Below, piece after piece: positions 45,093 through 54,100 of a DNA stretch of 64,000 nucleotides. Position 1 is the stretch's first letter; each line of letters begins with the position of its first letter. Made by a program: the position numbers and the translations under genes. A model generated the notes under the pieces. It did no database searches. It had not been told where the DNA came from and saw nothing but the letters and a program-made list of their open reading frames with translations. The stretch comes from Flavipsychrobacter sp. (GTDB taxonomy: Bacteria > Bacteroidota > Bacteroidia > Chitinophagales > Chitinophagaceae), in the NCBI GenBank assembly GCA_016787265.1, contig JAEUVF010000015.1, forward strand, positions 117,421 to 181,420, written 5' to 3'.

Positions 45093-46281
45093 AAAACTTT
45101 TTCTCTATCAGGTCAACAATATCAGCAGCCACTTCCGCTTTGGATTTAACGGGGTAGCTGATCTCCTCTCCCGCTTTGTCAAAGACTGTAATTTTATTTG
45201 TATCTACTCCAAACCCGGCCCCCTGATCCTGCAAAGAATTCAGAACAATCAGGTCGGCGTTTTTGGATTCCAGCTTCTGAAGTGCATTGGCTTTTTCGTT
45301 ATTGGTTTCAAGCGCAAATCCCACCAGTACCTGGTTCGGTTTCTTCTGAAGGCCAAGCTCTTTTAAAATATCCTTTGTTTTCTTGAGTCGCAGTTCCATT
45401 CCCCCTTCCGTTTTTTTTATTTTCTCCTGCGCTACTGTTTCGGGTGTATAATCTGCCACTGCGGCAGACATTATGGCAAGATCCATAGCAGGATATTGCT
45501 CAGTACATACGCTATACATTTCCTGGGCTGTTGTGACCCGATGAATTTGAATTCGGTTATCCGTGGGTGTTTGTACACCGGGACCGGCAACCAGTTTAAC
45601 CAGTGCGCCTCTTGCTGCGAGTTCTTTTGCAAGGGCAACTCCCATTTTACCGGAAGAATGATTCCCGATAAAACGGACCGGATCAATGGGTTCATAGGTT
45701 GGTCCGGCAGTAACCAACACCTGCTTCCCTGCCAATCTATTTTTGGCGTTAAAATGAGCAGCGATCATTTCAAGGATTTCCTCAGGCTCTGCCATACGCC
45801 CTTCCCCTGTTAAACCACTTGCCAGTTCACCAGCCCGAACCGGGATAACATGATTCCCGAAGGAAGCCAGGGTATCGAGGTTCCTCTTCGTGGAAGGATG
45901 ATGCCACATATCTTCATCCATAGCAGGAGCCACCCAAACCGGGCAGGTGGCAGAAAGATAGGTAGCCAGCAACATATTATCACAATGACCATGGGCCATC
46001 TTTGCCAGTGTATTGCAGGATAAAGGGGCTATAACAAAAAGATCCGCCCACCGGCCAAGCATTACATGATTGGCCCATGTTGCTTCATCAAAAAGATCAC
46101 TGATAACTTCCTGTTTGGAAAGGGTGGAAAGGGTAAGTACCGGAACAAAATCCCGGGCAGCAGGAGTAATAACCACTTTTACAGTTGCGCCCTGTTTTAT
46201 CAGTAGACGCACCAGGGATATGGATTTATACGCAGCTATGCTACCGGTAATACCAAGCAGGATTTTTTTTCCTTCCAACAT
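45085..46281 (-). CDS. coaBC: Bifunctional phosphopantothenoylcysteine decarboxylase/synthase
   Basis: 398 residues. The N-terminal flavoprotein half (CoaC, 1-180) has GSIAAYKS, active-site His in ATWANHVML and the PAMDEDMW loop; the C-terminal half (CoaB, 185-398) starts KQVLVTAGPTYEPIDPVR and has NHSSGKMG and KKTKDIL. It makes 4'-phosphopantetheine for coenzyme A. A terminator-like hairpin lies just upstream between it and rpoZ. Confidence 0.96.
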   Translation of the reverse strand: MLEGKKILLGITGSIAAYKSISLVRLLIKQGATVKVVITPAARDFVPVLTLSTLSKQEVISDLFDEATWANHVMLGRWADLFVIAPLSCNTLAKMAHGHCDNMLLATYLSATCPVWVAPAMDEDMWHHPSTKRNLDTLASFGNHVIPVRAGELASGLTGEGRMAEPEEILEMIAAHFNAKNRLAGKQVLVTAGPTYEPIDPVRFIGNHSSGKMGVALAKELAARGALVKLVAGPGVQTPTDNRIQIHRVTTAQEMYSVCTEQYPAMDLAIMSAAVADYTPETVAQEKIKKTEGGMELRLKKTKDILKELGLQKKPNQVLVGFALETNNEKANALQKLESKNADLIVLNSLQDQGAGFGVDTNKITVFDKAGEEISYPVKSKAEVAADIVDLIEKKFYE

Positions 46282-46291
46282 GTGATAAAAT

Positions 46292-46323
46292 TAAAAAAAA
46301 AGCGACAGCCCTGCCGTCGCTTT
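46292..46323 (-). terminator. Terminator or attenuator between rpoZ and coaBC
   Basis: Minus-strand stem AAAGCGAC / GTCGCTTT with a nine-base loop, followed by a run of nine T. It ends 11 bases before the coaBC start on the same strand, so it may end the bamD-rpoZ transcript or limit read-through. Confidence 0.75.
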
Positions 46324-46343
46324 AACAAATATATGGATAAGAA

Positions 46344-46685
46344 TCAACTGAACAGTTTATCCTCATTTTTGCGGTAATACACTTTTTCTTCCATGAATTC
46401 CTGGGTAGCCAGCAATGCGGGATTCGGCATTCTTTCGTAAGCTCTGGAGATTTCAATCTGCTCTTTGTTTTCGTGAATTTCCTCCAGGCTGTCTGTGTGC
46501 GTAGCAAACTCTTCGAGTTTGTTGTGCAGTTCCTCTTTCAGGGCGATATTAATCTGGTTGGCTCTTTTGGCAATAACCGCAATTGACTCATAGAGATTAC
46601 CAGTTCTACCTTTGATTTCCAGCAGATTTTTAGCTTCCGCCACATTACTGGTATTGGAACTAAGCTGACGTCTTAACTTGCTCAT
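46344..46685 (-). CDS. rpoZ: RNA polymerase omega subunit (Bacteroidota type)
   Basis: 113 residues. The NLYESIAVIAKRANQINIALKEEL segment (30-53) is the omega/Rpb6 helix motif that clamps the beta' C-terminus. Longer than E. coli omega (91). The C-terminal NPALLATQEFMEEKVYYRK is conserved in this phylum's version. The start overlaps the 3' end of bamD by 26 bases, a tight arrangement that suggests translational coupling. Confidence 0.85.
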   Translation of the reverse strand: MSKLRRQLSSNTSNVAEAKNLLEIKGRTGNLYESIAVIAKRANQINIALKEELHNKLEEFATHTDSLEEIHENKEQIEISRAYERMPNPALLATQEFMEEKVYYRKNEDKLFS

Positions 46686-47475
46686 TTTTTATTGCTTTAA
46701 GATTGTTTTGCGATATACTAAGGAAGTTATTAACCTCCACTTTTAATGTACTTTCAGGAAACCGGTCTGCAAATTCGTTACACTGTTCAATCACCTTATT
46801 GAAACGTTCTTCTTTCTTCTCATCAATACTCAACACAGCATATTCAAAATAAGAACGAATCACTTCCAGCTTGTAGCTATCACTTCTGTCTGAATCCGGA
46901 TAATTCTCCATCAGATTTGTAAAAGCGATGGCTGCCGCTTTGAATTGCCGAAGATTGAAATACAATTCAGCCGATTTAAATTCTTTTAATTCCAGTTTAG
47001 CGCGGCCCTCTTCAATAATGGCAGCTGCTTCCTTGTTTTTTTCAGAACCCGGATGGGTATTGATAAAAGCCTGCATCAGTCCAATTGCCTTTATTGTATT
47101 GGTCTGATCCAACTCAACTTTCGGAGATTGTCTATAAAAGGTATAGGCTCTCATATATTCCATCTCCTCAGCCCGCTTACTGGTCGGAAACACTTCCACA
47201 AACCCCTTAAACAGATTTTCGGCATTCATATAATCCCGCATATAATAAGCACAATATGCAAAATTGTAATAAACTGCCTCAAACTTGTCTCCTCCTTTTA
47301 ACAAGGGAAACAGTTCCTCATACAGCTGCTGGGCATACATATATTTCTTTTTAGCGAAATATTGGTCTGCCATGCGCAGCTTATAATCATAGTCGGTACT
47401 TTTCTGCACTTTAGCAAATCTGGAACATCCGGTGCTCAACAGAGCTATTATGCAAACAAAAAGGATTGATCTCAT
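46660..47475 (-). CDS. bamD: Outer membrane assembly lipoprotein BamD
   Basis: 271 residues from the ATG at 47475, giving a lipoprotein signal (ALLSTGC, Cys17). Tetratricopeptide-like repeats follow: ADQYFAKKKYMYAQQLYEEL, FEAVYYNFAYCAYYMRDYMNAENLF and others to about 240. BamD, held to the inner face of the outer membrane, works with BamA in folding barrel proteins. It leads the series bamD-rpoZ-coaBC-porD-DUF4296-scoA on this strand. Confidence 0.9.
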   Translation of the reverse strand: MRSILFVCIIALLSTGCSRFAKVQKSTDYDYKLRMADQYFAKKKYMYAQQLYEELFPLLKGGDKFEAVYYNFAYCAYYMRDYMNAENLFKGFVEVFPTSKRAEEMEYMRAYTFYRQSPKVELDQTNTIKAIGLMQAFINTHPGSEKNKEAAAIIEEGRAKLELKEFKSAELYFNLRQFKAAAIAFTNLMENYPDSDRSDSYKLEVIRSYFEYAVLSIDEKKEERFNKVIEQCNEFADRFPESTLKVEVNNFLSISQNNLKAIKNEQVKTSA

Positions 47476-47510
47476 AAAGGCTGGCAAAGTTAACACATTT
47501 GATCAAATAT

Positions 47511-47540
47511 AAAAAAACCCCGCATTAGCGGGGTTCTTTT
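47511..47540 (-). terminator. Intrinsic terminator after the OmpA-family gene
   Basis: Six G-C pairs (CCCCGC / GCGGGG) around an ATTA loop, with seven T following on the minus strand. The plus strand has TTCTTTT on the other side, but no gene needs terminating there. Confidence 0.8.
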
Positions 47541-47559
47541 ATATTATTCTTAACCATCA

Positions 47560-49218
47560 TTAGTTTCTTTTCCTCAGATTCGGGTGCGGGGCAGGTACTG
47601 CATTAGGACCGTCTTCAGCTGTTCCGTCTCGCAGATCAACTGTATTCGGATCTCCACCACCTTCACCATATTTGAAGATAAAGCGATCGGCGCTGATACC
47701 CTCCTGTTCAACCAGGTAATTGATCACAGCGTTTACACGATCCCAGCTCAACTGTTGTGCAGACTTGCTGGACTCTCCGTAACCGATAACCGCAATACGG
47801 CAGTTCGGGTTGGTCCGGATTTTCTCAGCAACACTTGCCAGTACGGCTTTTGAATCATTGTTCAACGATACGGTACGTCCGGTAAAGGAGATACTTGGGA
47901 GATCCCCAATATTACACTGGCTTTGTGTTCCACCGATAAATCCACCTTCTCTCAATTCTTTACAGCAGGCAGGCTCCGGACACTTACCGATACCATCCGC
48001 GTCAACTGGCTGACACTGGGTTGGAGTGATCAGTTCTTTATCCTTAAAGTCAGGTACACCGTCACCATCTGTATCCTTGCTTACACCATGGCTGTCAACC
48101 GGAGCATTGGCCGGTGTATTGGGCTCCAGGTCAAACTGATCGGTAACGCCATCACCATCCGCATCATCCAGGATGGGCTTGGGAAGCTTCATGTGCTTGG
48201 GCGCATTCAGCTCGTTATAGGCATAATCCAGTGGGTTCATCCAGTACAGAGGCTCGGTAGACTTGCCCCCCAGGTTAAAGTTGGCACCTATGGTAAAATA
48301 GTTATAAGTATCATAGTCAGGTGTCAGAACTGAACCGAATGGGCTGGTCGGATCTGTTCTGGTAGCCTGCCAGCGCTGACCATCCAGCAGGTCATTTTTC
48401 GTAACAGTAAAACGGTTTTCAACTGCTATGTTAACCTTTGGACTAACACGAAATGCCATACCTGCACCAAAATGGAAATTACCCAATAAAGTATTACCTC
48501 CCAGTTTTGGACGAGAATCACCATCCGTTTCAGCAGGTGTTTCATAGCTGTCATCCAGCAGATCTTTCAGCTGATTTTTAGTTTCCTTTCTTTCCTTGTA
48601 AACATTCAGTACAGTAATGGAATTGAAATTATAAGGATTGCCTGCATCGTTCAAGGCATTGATATTTGTTTTATACCAGCTGGCCCCGAGACCTACAATA
48701 CCATATGCATTCCAGTTAGATTTAGCCTGGTGGAAACGAATATTATTGAAAGAAATAATTGCCTGAAGGTTAAGGTCTTTCATGACTGTGCGGTAATTAT
48801 CGAACACCCTGTTAAAAGGAGCGACACCATAGCCCTCACTTCTCCATGCTCTGTTAATACCGGATTCACGACCTTTCCAGCTCAAACCCTTACCAACACC
48901 ATACATGAATTCAGCTCTAAGTGAAAACATATAACCGAGTGCCTTCCGAACGTGCAAACCACCACCGAATGTTGGAAAAACGGTAGGCACATCTCCGAAA
49001 ATATTAAACAATCCACCTTTGATACCAACTTCCCACTGGTTGCGGGGCTTGGCAGGGAATGGATAGGCATTGTTCATGAACTCATTGTGCTGCGGCAGTC
49101 TTTTTCTGGTTATCAGCGAGGAGTCTTGCACATCATAACTCGTACCAATCTGCGCATACGAGCCAGATGCCAATAAACACAGTAACCCTATGAGTGCTGT
49201 GTATTTTTTGATTGCCAT
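47560..49218 (-). CDS. OmpA-family outer membrane protein with TSP3 repeats
   Basis: 552 residues: signal peptide (1-22, ending SYAQ), an N-terminal beta-barrel-like region (about 55-320), then calcium-binding thrombospondin type 3 repeats (DDADGDGVTDQFD and DTDGDGVPDFKD, about 355-390), and a C-terminal OmpA domain (about 430-540) with NPNCRIAVIGYGESSKSAQQLSWDRVNAV, the peptidoglycan-binding fold. Acts as an outer-membrane-to-wall anchor. Typical of Bacteroidota OmpA-like proteins. Read away from the polyprenyl synthetase. Confidence 0.9.
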   Translation of the reverse strand: MAIKKYTALIGLLCLLASGSYAQIGTSYDVQDSSLITRKRLPQHNEFMNNAYPFPAKPRNQWEVGIKGGLFNIFGDVPTVFPTFGGGLHVRKALGYMFSLRAEFMYGVGKGLSWKGRESGINRAWRSEGYGVAPFNRVFDNYRTVMKDLNLQAIISFNNIRFHQAKSNWNAYGIVGLGASWYKTNINALNDAGNPYNFNSITVLNVYKERKETKNQLKDLLDDSYETPAETDGDSRPKLGGNTLLGNFHFGAGMAFRVSPKVNIAVENRFTVTKNDLLDGQRWQATRTDPTSPFGSVLTPDYDTYNYFTIGANFNLGGKSTEPLYWMNPLDYAYNELNAPKHMKLPKPILDDADGDGVTDQFDLEPNTPANAPVDSHGVSKDTDGDGVPDFKDKELITPTQCQPVDADGIGKCPEPACCKELREGGFIGGTQSQCNIGDLPSISFTGRTVSLNNDSKAVLASVAEKIRTNPNCRIAVIGYGESSKSAQQLSWDRVNAVINYLVEQEGISADRFIFKYGEGGGDPNTVDLRDGTAEDGPNAVPAPHPNLRKRN

Positions 49219-49429
49219 AATAGAATTTTATAAATAATGGTTAATGAATTGACAGGATACAGTATTCCAAACTAAGCACAAAAATATCAATTGAGCGCAA
49301 AATACCAAATAAAAAACTCATATAAACCCTCTTTAATATCCACAGAATCAATTGAAAGACATATTACAAAAGAACTGTTTTGCTCATATTTGGACAGCAT
49401 TACCGTAATTTGCCGCGGTATATAAATTC

Positions 49430-50392
49430 ATGAAACTAGCACAGACTATCATAGCGGGAGAGCTGAACATCTTTGAAAAAAGGTTTCAGGAAGCAATGAA
49501 AAGCCAGGTTCCTATGCTCGACCGGATTACCAGCTTTATCGTTAAAAGGAAAGGTAAGCAGCTTCGGCCTATGTTCGTTCTGTTATCAGCCAGGTTATGT
49601 GGTAATATCACTGACTCCACCTATAGGGCAGCCTCCCTGGTGGAACTCCTGCATACCGCCACCCTGGTGCACGATGATGTGGTGGATGAATCCATGGAAA
49701 GAAGAGGTTTTTTCTCTACCTATGCTCTCTGGAAAGCCAAAGTATCGGTCCTGATCGGCGATTATTTACTGGCAAAAGGACTTCTTTTATCACTGGATAA
49801 CAACGACTTCCGTATTCTGCAACTGCTGTCGGATGCGGTTCGAAGAATGAGTGAGGGGGAATTGCTGCAAATTGAGAAAAGCCGGAGCCTGAACCTGGAT
49901 GAAGGCATCTATTTTGACATCATCAGCAATAAAACGGCCTCTTTATTGGCTTCCTCCTGTGCAGCTGGCGCTTTTTCAGCACAAAACGATGAAAAACAGG
50001 CATCTATGCTGAAAGATTTTGGTGAAAAAGTGGGAATTGCCTTTCAAATCAAAGATGACCTTTTTGATTATGGATCAGAAGATGTCGGCAAGCCCACTGG
50101 AAACGATATCAAAGAAAAAAAACTTACCTTACCCCTTATATATTCACTAAACCAGGCGGATAAAGCCACCCGTCGCCGCATGGTCAATATCATTAAAAAT
50201 GACCACAAAAACACGGACCAGGTTAAACAGGTCATTGATTTCGTGGTCCAGACCGGCGGCATCCGGTATGCAACTGATAAAATGATACAATATCGGGATG
50301 AGGCTTTATCCATCTTACATGAATTCCCTGAAACGGATTCCAGGCTGGCATTAGAGGAACTGGTCCGGTTTACCACCGACCGAAAATATTGA
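49430..50392 (+). CDS. Polyprenyl synthetase
   Basis: 320 residues. First aspartate-rich motif HDDVVDESMERRG (Asp82, Asp83, Asp86) and second QIKDDLFDYG (about 208-217) are intact, with KGKQLRPMFVLLSARL near the N-terminus. It should elongate farnesyl or geranylgeranyl diphosphate to the long chain used for menaquinone, the product length not being readable from sequence. recJ follows five bases later. Confidence 0.93.
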   Translation: MKLAQTIIAGELNIFEKRFQEAMKSQVPMLDRITSFIVKRKGKQLRPMFVLLSARLCGNITDSTYRAASLVELLHTATLVHDDVVDESMERRGFFSTYALWKAKVSVLIGDYLLAKGLLLSLDNNDFRILQLLSDAVRRMSEGELLQIEKSRSLNLDEGIYFDIISNKTASLLASSCAAGAFSAQNDEKQASMLKDFGEKVGIAFQIKDDLFDYGSEDVGKPTGNDIKEKKLTLPLIYSLNQADKATRRRMVNIIKNDHKNTDQVKQVIDFVVQTGGIRYATDKMIQYRDEALSILHEFPETDSRLALEELVRFTTDRKY

Positions 50393-50397
50393 GTTGA

Positions 50398-52149
50398 ATG
50401 GAAAAAAGATGGAAACTACTGGAAGCTCCCAATCGGGAGGTAAAATCCCTGCAGGAAAAACTGGGAATTCATCCTGCCCTCTGTAAAATCCTGGTACAAA
50501 GAAATATCCGGACTTTCGAAGAAGCCCGGTTCTTTTTCCGGCCGGATCTGGATTTGCTTCATGACCCCTTCCTGATGAAGGATATGCAAAAAGCGGTAGA
50601 TCGGATCGTTTCTGCGCTTCAGGCCAGAGAAAAAATCATGGTTTTCGGCGATTACGATGTTGACGGAACTACAGCGGTTGCCTGTCTTTACCAGTTTCTG
50701 CTGGATAACTACGAGTCCGACAAAGTGGATTTTTACATCCCACATCGTTACAAAGAAGGATATGGAGTTTCCAAAAAAGGAATTGATATCGCTTTTGATA
50801 AGGGCGTAACCCTGATTGTATCCTTGGATTGTGGAATCAAATCGGTGGAACTGATTCGGTATGCCAAAGAAAAAGGGATCGATTTCATCGTTTGCGATCA
50901 CCATATGCCGGACGCCGAATTGCCACCAGCAGTAGCTATTTTGAATCCCAAACAACATGATTGTCCTTATCCCTATAAAGAACTTTGTGGTTGCGGAGTT
51001 GGTTTTAAACTCATTACCGCTCTCTGCAAACACATGCAGATGCCTGATGAATATTATCTACGGTACCTCGACCTTGTAGTAACTGCTATCGCTGCAGATA
51101 TTGTACCCATAACCGGCGAAAACAGGATACTTGCCTATTTCGGTTTGAAGCGTGTCAATGAACACCCTTCGCCTGGTATAAAAGCACTTCTGCAGCTTTC
51201 CAAACTGGAACATCAGCAGCTAACTATCAACAATCTCATCTTTGTAATCGCACCAAGAGTAAACGCAGCCGGACGAATGGATGACGCCAGCATCGCTGTG
51301 CAACTTTTTATTGAAAAAGATCCGGTTAAATCTGCCAGTCTCGCCGAACTCCTGCATTCGCATAATGATGACCGAAAGGAAGCTGATCTTTCCATTACAG
51401 TAGAGGCATTGGAAATGATTGAAAAGGACCGGTTTCAGGCCTCCAGAAAATCAACTGTTGTTTACCAGCCGCACTGGCATAAAGGCGTGGTCGGAATTGT
51501 TGCATCCAGACTGATTGACCGGTATTACCGGCCGACTATCGTGCTTACACAAAGTGGTGATATTGTTGCCGGCAGCGCCCGTTCTGTAGCAGGGTTCAAC
51601 CTTTATGAAGCTATTCACGCCTGCAGGGAATATCTTATCGGTTATGGAGGTCATTTTGCCGCTGCTGGGATGACTTTACTGCCAGAACAGGTCCCTGCGT
51701 TCGCCGAGAAATTTGAAGCAATTGTATCCTCTACTATCCTGGAAGAACAATTGATTCCGGAAATCGTTATCGATGCAGAGGTTCGACTGGCCGATCTCAA
51801 ACCCGCCTTCTATAATATTCTCAGGCAGATGGAACCCTTTGGCCCCGATAACAGCCGCCCTGTTTTTATTGCAAAAGGAGTAAAAGATAATGGCTGGTCC
51901 AAAATTGTTAAAGACCAGCACATCAAATTCAGTATTGTTCAGGATTCCATTCTTTTTAATGGAATCGGCTTTGGAATGGCTGATAAATTCCCCTTATTAC
52001 AGAAAGAACAGCCAATAGATGTTGTATTTACATTAGATGAAAATGAATGGAACGGATCCAGGCACCTGCAGCTCCGGATTTTGGATCTCCGTGCTGCAGG
52101 GCATGATTCCAATTCTATTGTTTCATCAAATCCACACTCCTTTCAATGA
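50398..52149 (+). CDS. recJ: Single-stranded-DNA-specific exonuclease RecJ
   Basis: 583 residues. DHH-family motifs: GDYDVDGTTAVA (about 82-93), SLDCGIKS, CDHHMPD (about 168-174), and DHHA1 region GRMDDASIAVQLF and GYGGHFAAAGMT. It is a 5'-3' exonuclease with roles in recombination and repair. It overlaps the 3' end of convergent htpG by 35 bases. Confidence 0.96.
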   Translation: MEKRWKLLEAPNREVKSLQEKLGIHPALCKILVQRNIRTFEEARFFFRPDLDLLHDPFLMKDMQKAVDRIVSALQAREKIMVFGDYDVDGTTAVACLYQFLLDNYESDKVDFYIPHRYKEGYGVSKKGIDIAFDKGVTLIVSLDCGIKSVELIRYAKEKGIDFIVCDHHMPDAELPPAVAILNPKQHDCPYPYKELCGCGVGFKLITALCKHMQMPDEYYLRYLDLVVTAIAADIVPITGENRILAYFGLKRVNEHPSPGIKALLQLSKLEHQQLTINNLIFVIAPRVNAAGRMDDASIAVQLFIEKDPVKSASLAELLHSHNDDRKEADLSITVEALEMIEKDRFQASRKSTVVYQPHWHKGVVGIVASRLIDRYYRPTIVLTQSGDIVAGSARSVAGFNLYEAIHACREYLIGYGGHFAAAGMTLLPEQVPAFAEKFEAIVSSTILEEQLIPEIVIDAEVRLADLKPAFYNILRQMEPFGPDNSRPVFIAKGVKDNGWSKIVKDQHIKFSIVQDSILFNGIGFGMADKFPLLQKEQPIDVVFTLDENEWNGSRHLQLRILDLRAAGHDSNSIVSSNPHSFQ

Positions 52150-53932
52150 AGGAAGTGAGGTTGCTGCCTTTTAAAAGTCCCTGGGATAACAGCGCCAGAT
52201 CAGCCAGGTTCCTGGTTAGTTTCTCCTGCTTCTGCTCATCTCCTACCCCCAATATTTGCTGGTAGATCGGGTGATTGCCATTTACAGTCAGGGTTACTTC
52301 ATCCGGCATATTTGCATAAAAACTTCCCATCGGTCCGCTGATAGCAGACATGTCTTTCATCCTGCGCATAAACTCCGGACGGGTAGCCAACACCGGAGCA
52401 GATTCCGGACTCAGCCCTTTCACTTCAACCGTCATATGCAAACCAGCTGGTTGCTGCTCAAACAGTTTCTTTAAACGCTCCTCCTGCTCCTTGCTCAAAA
52501 CAGTTGAGCTATCTTCCTGTTTGTCGATCAGGTTATCGGTAATATCAGCATCAACCCTGGTAAACTGAACATCACTCCATTTCATTTCCATCTGGTTGAT
52601 GAATGCAGCATCCACGATGGTTTCCAGTTTCACAACTATATAACCCTTATCAGTAGCCGCTTTTATATAAGCATCCTGCTGCACGGGATCGGTTGCATAC
52701 AATATAACCAGTTTCCCATCTTTGTTTTTTTGCAGTGTTGCAGCCGCAGTTTTATATTCCTCCAGTGTGAAAAATTTTGTCTCCCTCGCGTCCTGCATAA
52801 TATGAAACTTCTCTGCTTTTTCCAGGAACTTATCATCCGTCATCATACCATACTTAACGAATAGCCCGAGGCTCTCCCATTTGGATTCAAATTCTGCACG
52901 ATCCGTCTTGAAGATCTCTTCCAGTTTATCCGCAACCTTTTTGGTGATGTGGTTATTGATCTTTTTTACGTTGGGGTCTCCCTGCAAATAACTTCGGCTA
53001 ACATTCAGAGGAATATCCGGACTATCAATCACCCCCTGCAACAGCATCAGAAATTCCGGAACAATATCTTTAACTTCATCCGTAACAAATACCTGGTTAC
53101 TATAGAGTTGGATCTTATCTTTCTGAATTTCATAACTCTGCTTGATTTTCGGGAAATAAAGAATTCCTGTGAGGTTAAACGGATAATCCACATTCAGATG
53201 AATCCAGAATAAAGGAGGTTCGTTAAACGGATACAGTTCCTTGTAAAAAGACTGATAATCCTCGGTGGTTAATTCCGATGGCTTGCGGGTCCAGGCAGGA
53301 ACCGGATTGTTTATCTGCTCTCCTTCAAAAAAGATCGGTACGGGAAGAAAACGACAAAACCTTTTTAAAACAGTTTTAACCCTGTCCGTTTCCAGGAATT
53401 CCTGGCTTTCTTCATTGATGTGCAAAATGATATCCGTGCCGCGTGCCTCTTTGGATGCTTCTTCTAACTGATATTCCGGACTACCATCACATTCCCATTT
53501 AACGCCGGGTGCTTCTCTAAAACTTTTTGTCAGGATCTCCACCTTATCACTTACCATGAAGGAGGAGTAAAACCCAAGCCCGAAATGACCGATGATATTA
53601 TTTTCATTCTGCCCTTTGTATTTATTCAGAAATTCTTCGGCGCCAGAGAAAGCCACCTGATTGATGTATTTATCCACTTCCTCAGCAGTCATCCCAACCC
53701 CCTTATCAGAGATCGTCAGGGTTTTAGCCTCCTTGTCAATCGCCACCGTTACGGAAAGGTCGCCTAATTCACCCTTTGCTTCGCCGATAGATGACAGTGT
53801 CTTTAATTTCTGGGTGGCATCCACCGCATTACTGATCAATTCCCGCAAAAAAATATCATGCTCACTATATAAAAACTTCTTGATTATGGGGAAAATATTC
53901 TCCGTTTGTACTCTGATATTTCCTTTTTGCAT
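52115..53932 (-). CDS. htpG: Hsp90-family chaperone HtpG
   Basis: 605 residues, the normal range. The GHKL ATP-binding domain shows ELISNAVDAT (about 34-43), DKGVGMT, GHFGLGFYSSFMV; the middle and C-terminal domains continue to the end. Cytoplasmic heat-shock chaperone. Its last 35 bases overlap recJ on the other strand. The 168-base gap to tamB holds no clear element. Confidence 0.95.
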   Translation of the reverse strand: MQKGNIRVQTENIFPIIKKFLYSEHDIFLRELISNAVDATQKLKTLSSIGEAKGELGDLSVTVAIDKEAKTLTISDKGVGMTAEEVDKYINQVAFSGAEEFLNKYKGQNENNIIGHFGLGFYSSFMVSDKVEILTKSFREAPGVKWECDGSPEYQLEEASKEARGTDIILHINEESQEFLETDRVKTVLKRFCRFLPVPIFFEGEQINNPVPAWTRKPSELTTEDYQSFYKELYPFNEPPLFWIHLNVDYPFNLTGILYFPKIKQSYEIQKDKIQLYSNQVFVTDEVKDIVPEFLMLLQGVIDSPDIPLNVSRSYLQGDPNVKKINNHITKKVADKLEEIFKTDRAEFESKWESLGLFVKYGMMTDDKFLEKAEKFHIMQDARETKFFTLEEYKTAAATLQKNKDGKLVILYATDPVQQDAYIKAATDKGYIVVKLETIVDAAFINQMEMKWSDVQFTRVDADITDNLIDKQEDSSTVLSKEQEERLKKLFEQQPAGLHMTVEVKGLSPESAPVLATRPEFMRRMKDMSAISGPMGSFYANMPDEVTLTVNGNHPIYQQILGVGDEQKQEKLTRNLADLALLSQGLLKGSNLTSFIERSVDLMKQ

Positions 53933-54100
53933 ATTGATAATTTACGTTGGTTACAGGTAGCCCTGCTCAAAACGGATGCCATGGCCCTAATTCTCACCAG
54001 AATCCGCAAATTTGGCAGAATTGCTGTACTACCTGTCAGCCTGAAGGCCTTTTCTAAGTAGCTTCGGCACGGTATTTTAGTAATTACCAGGCAGAACCCA

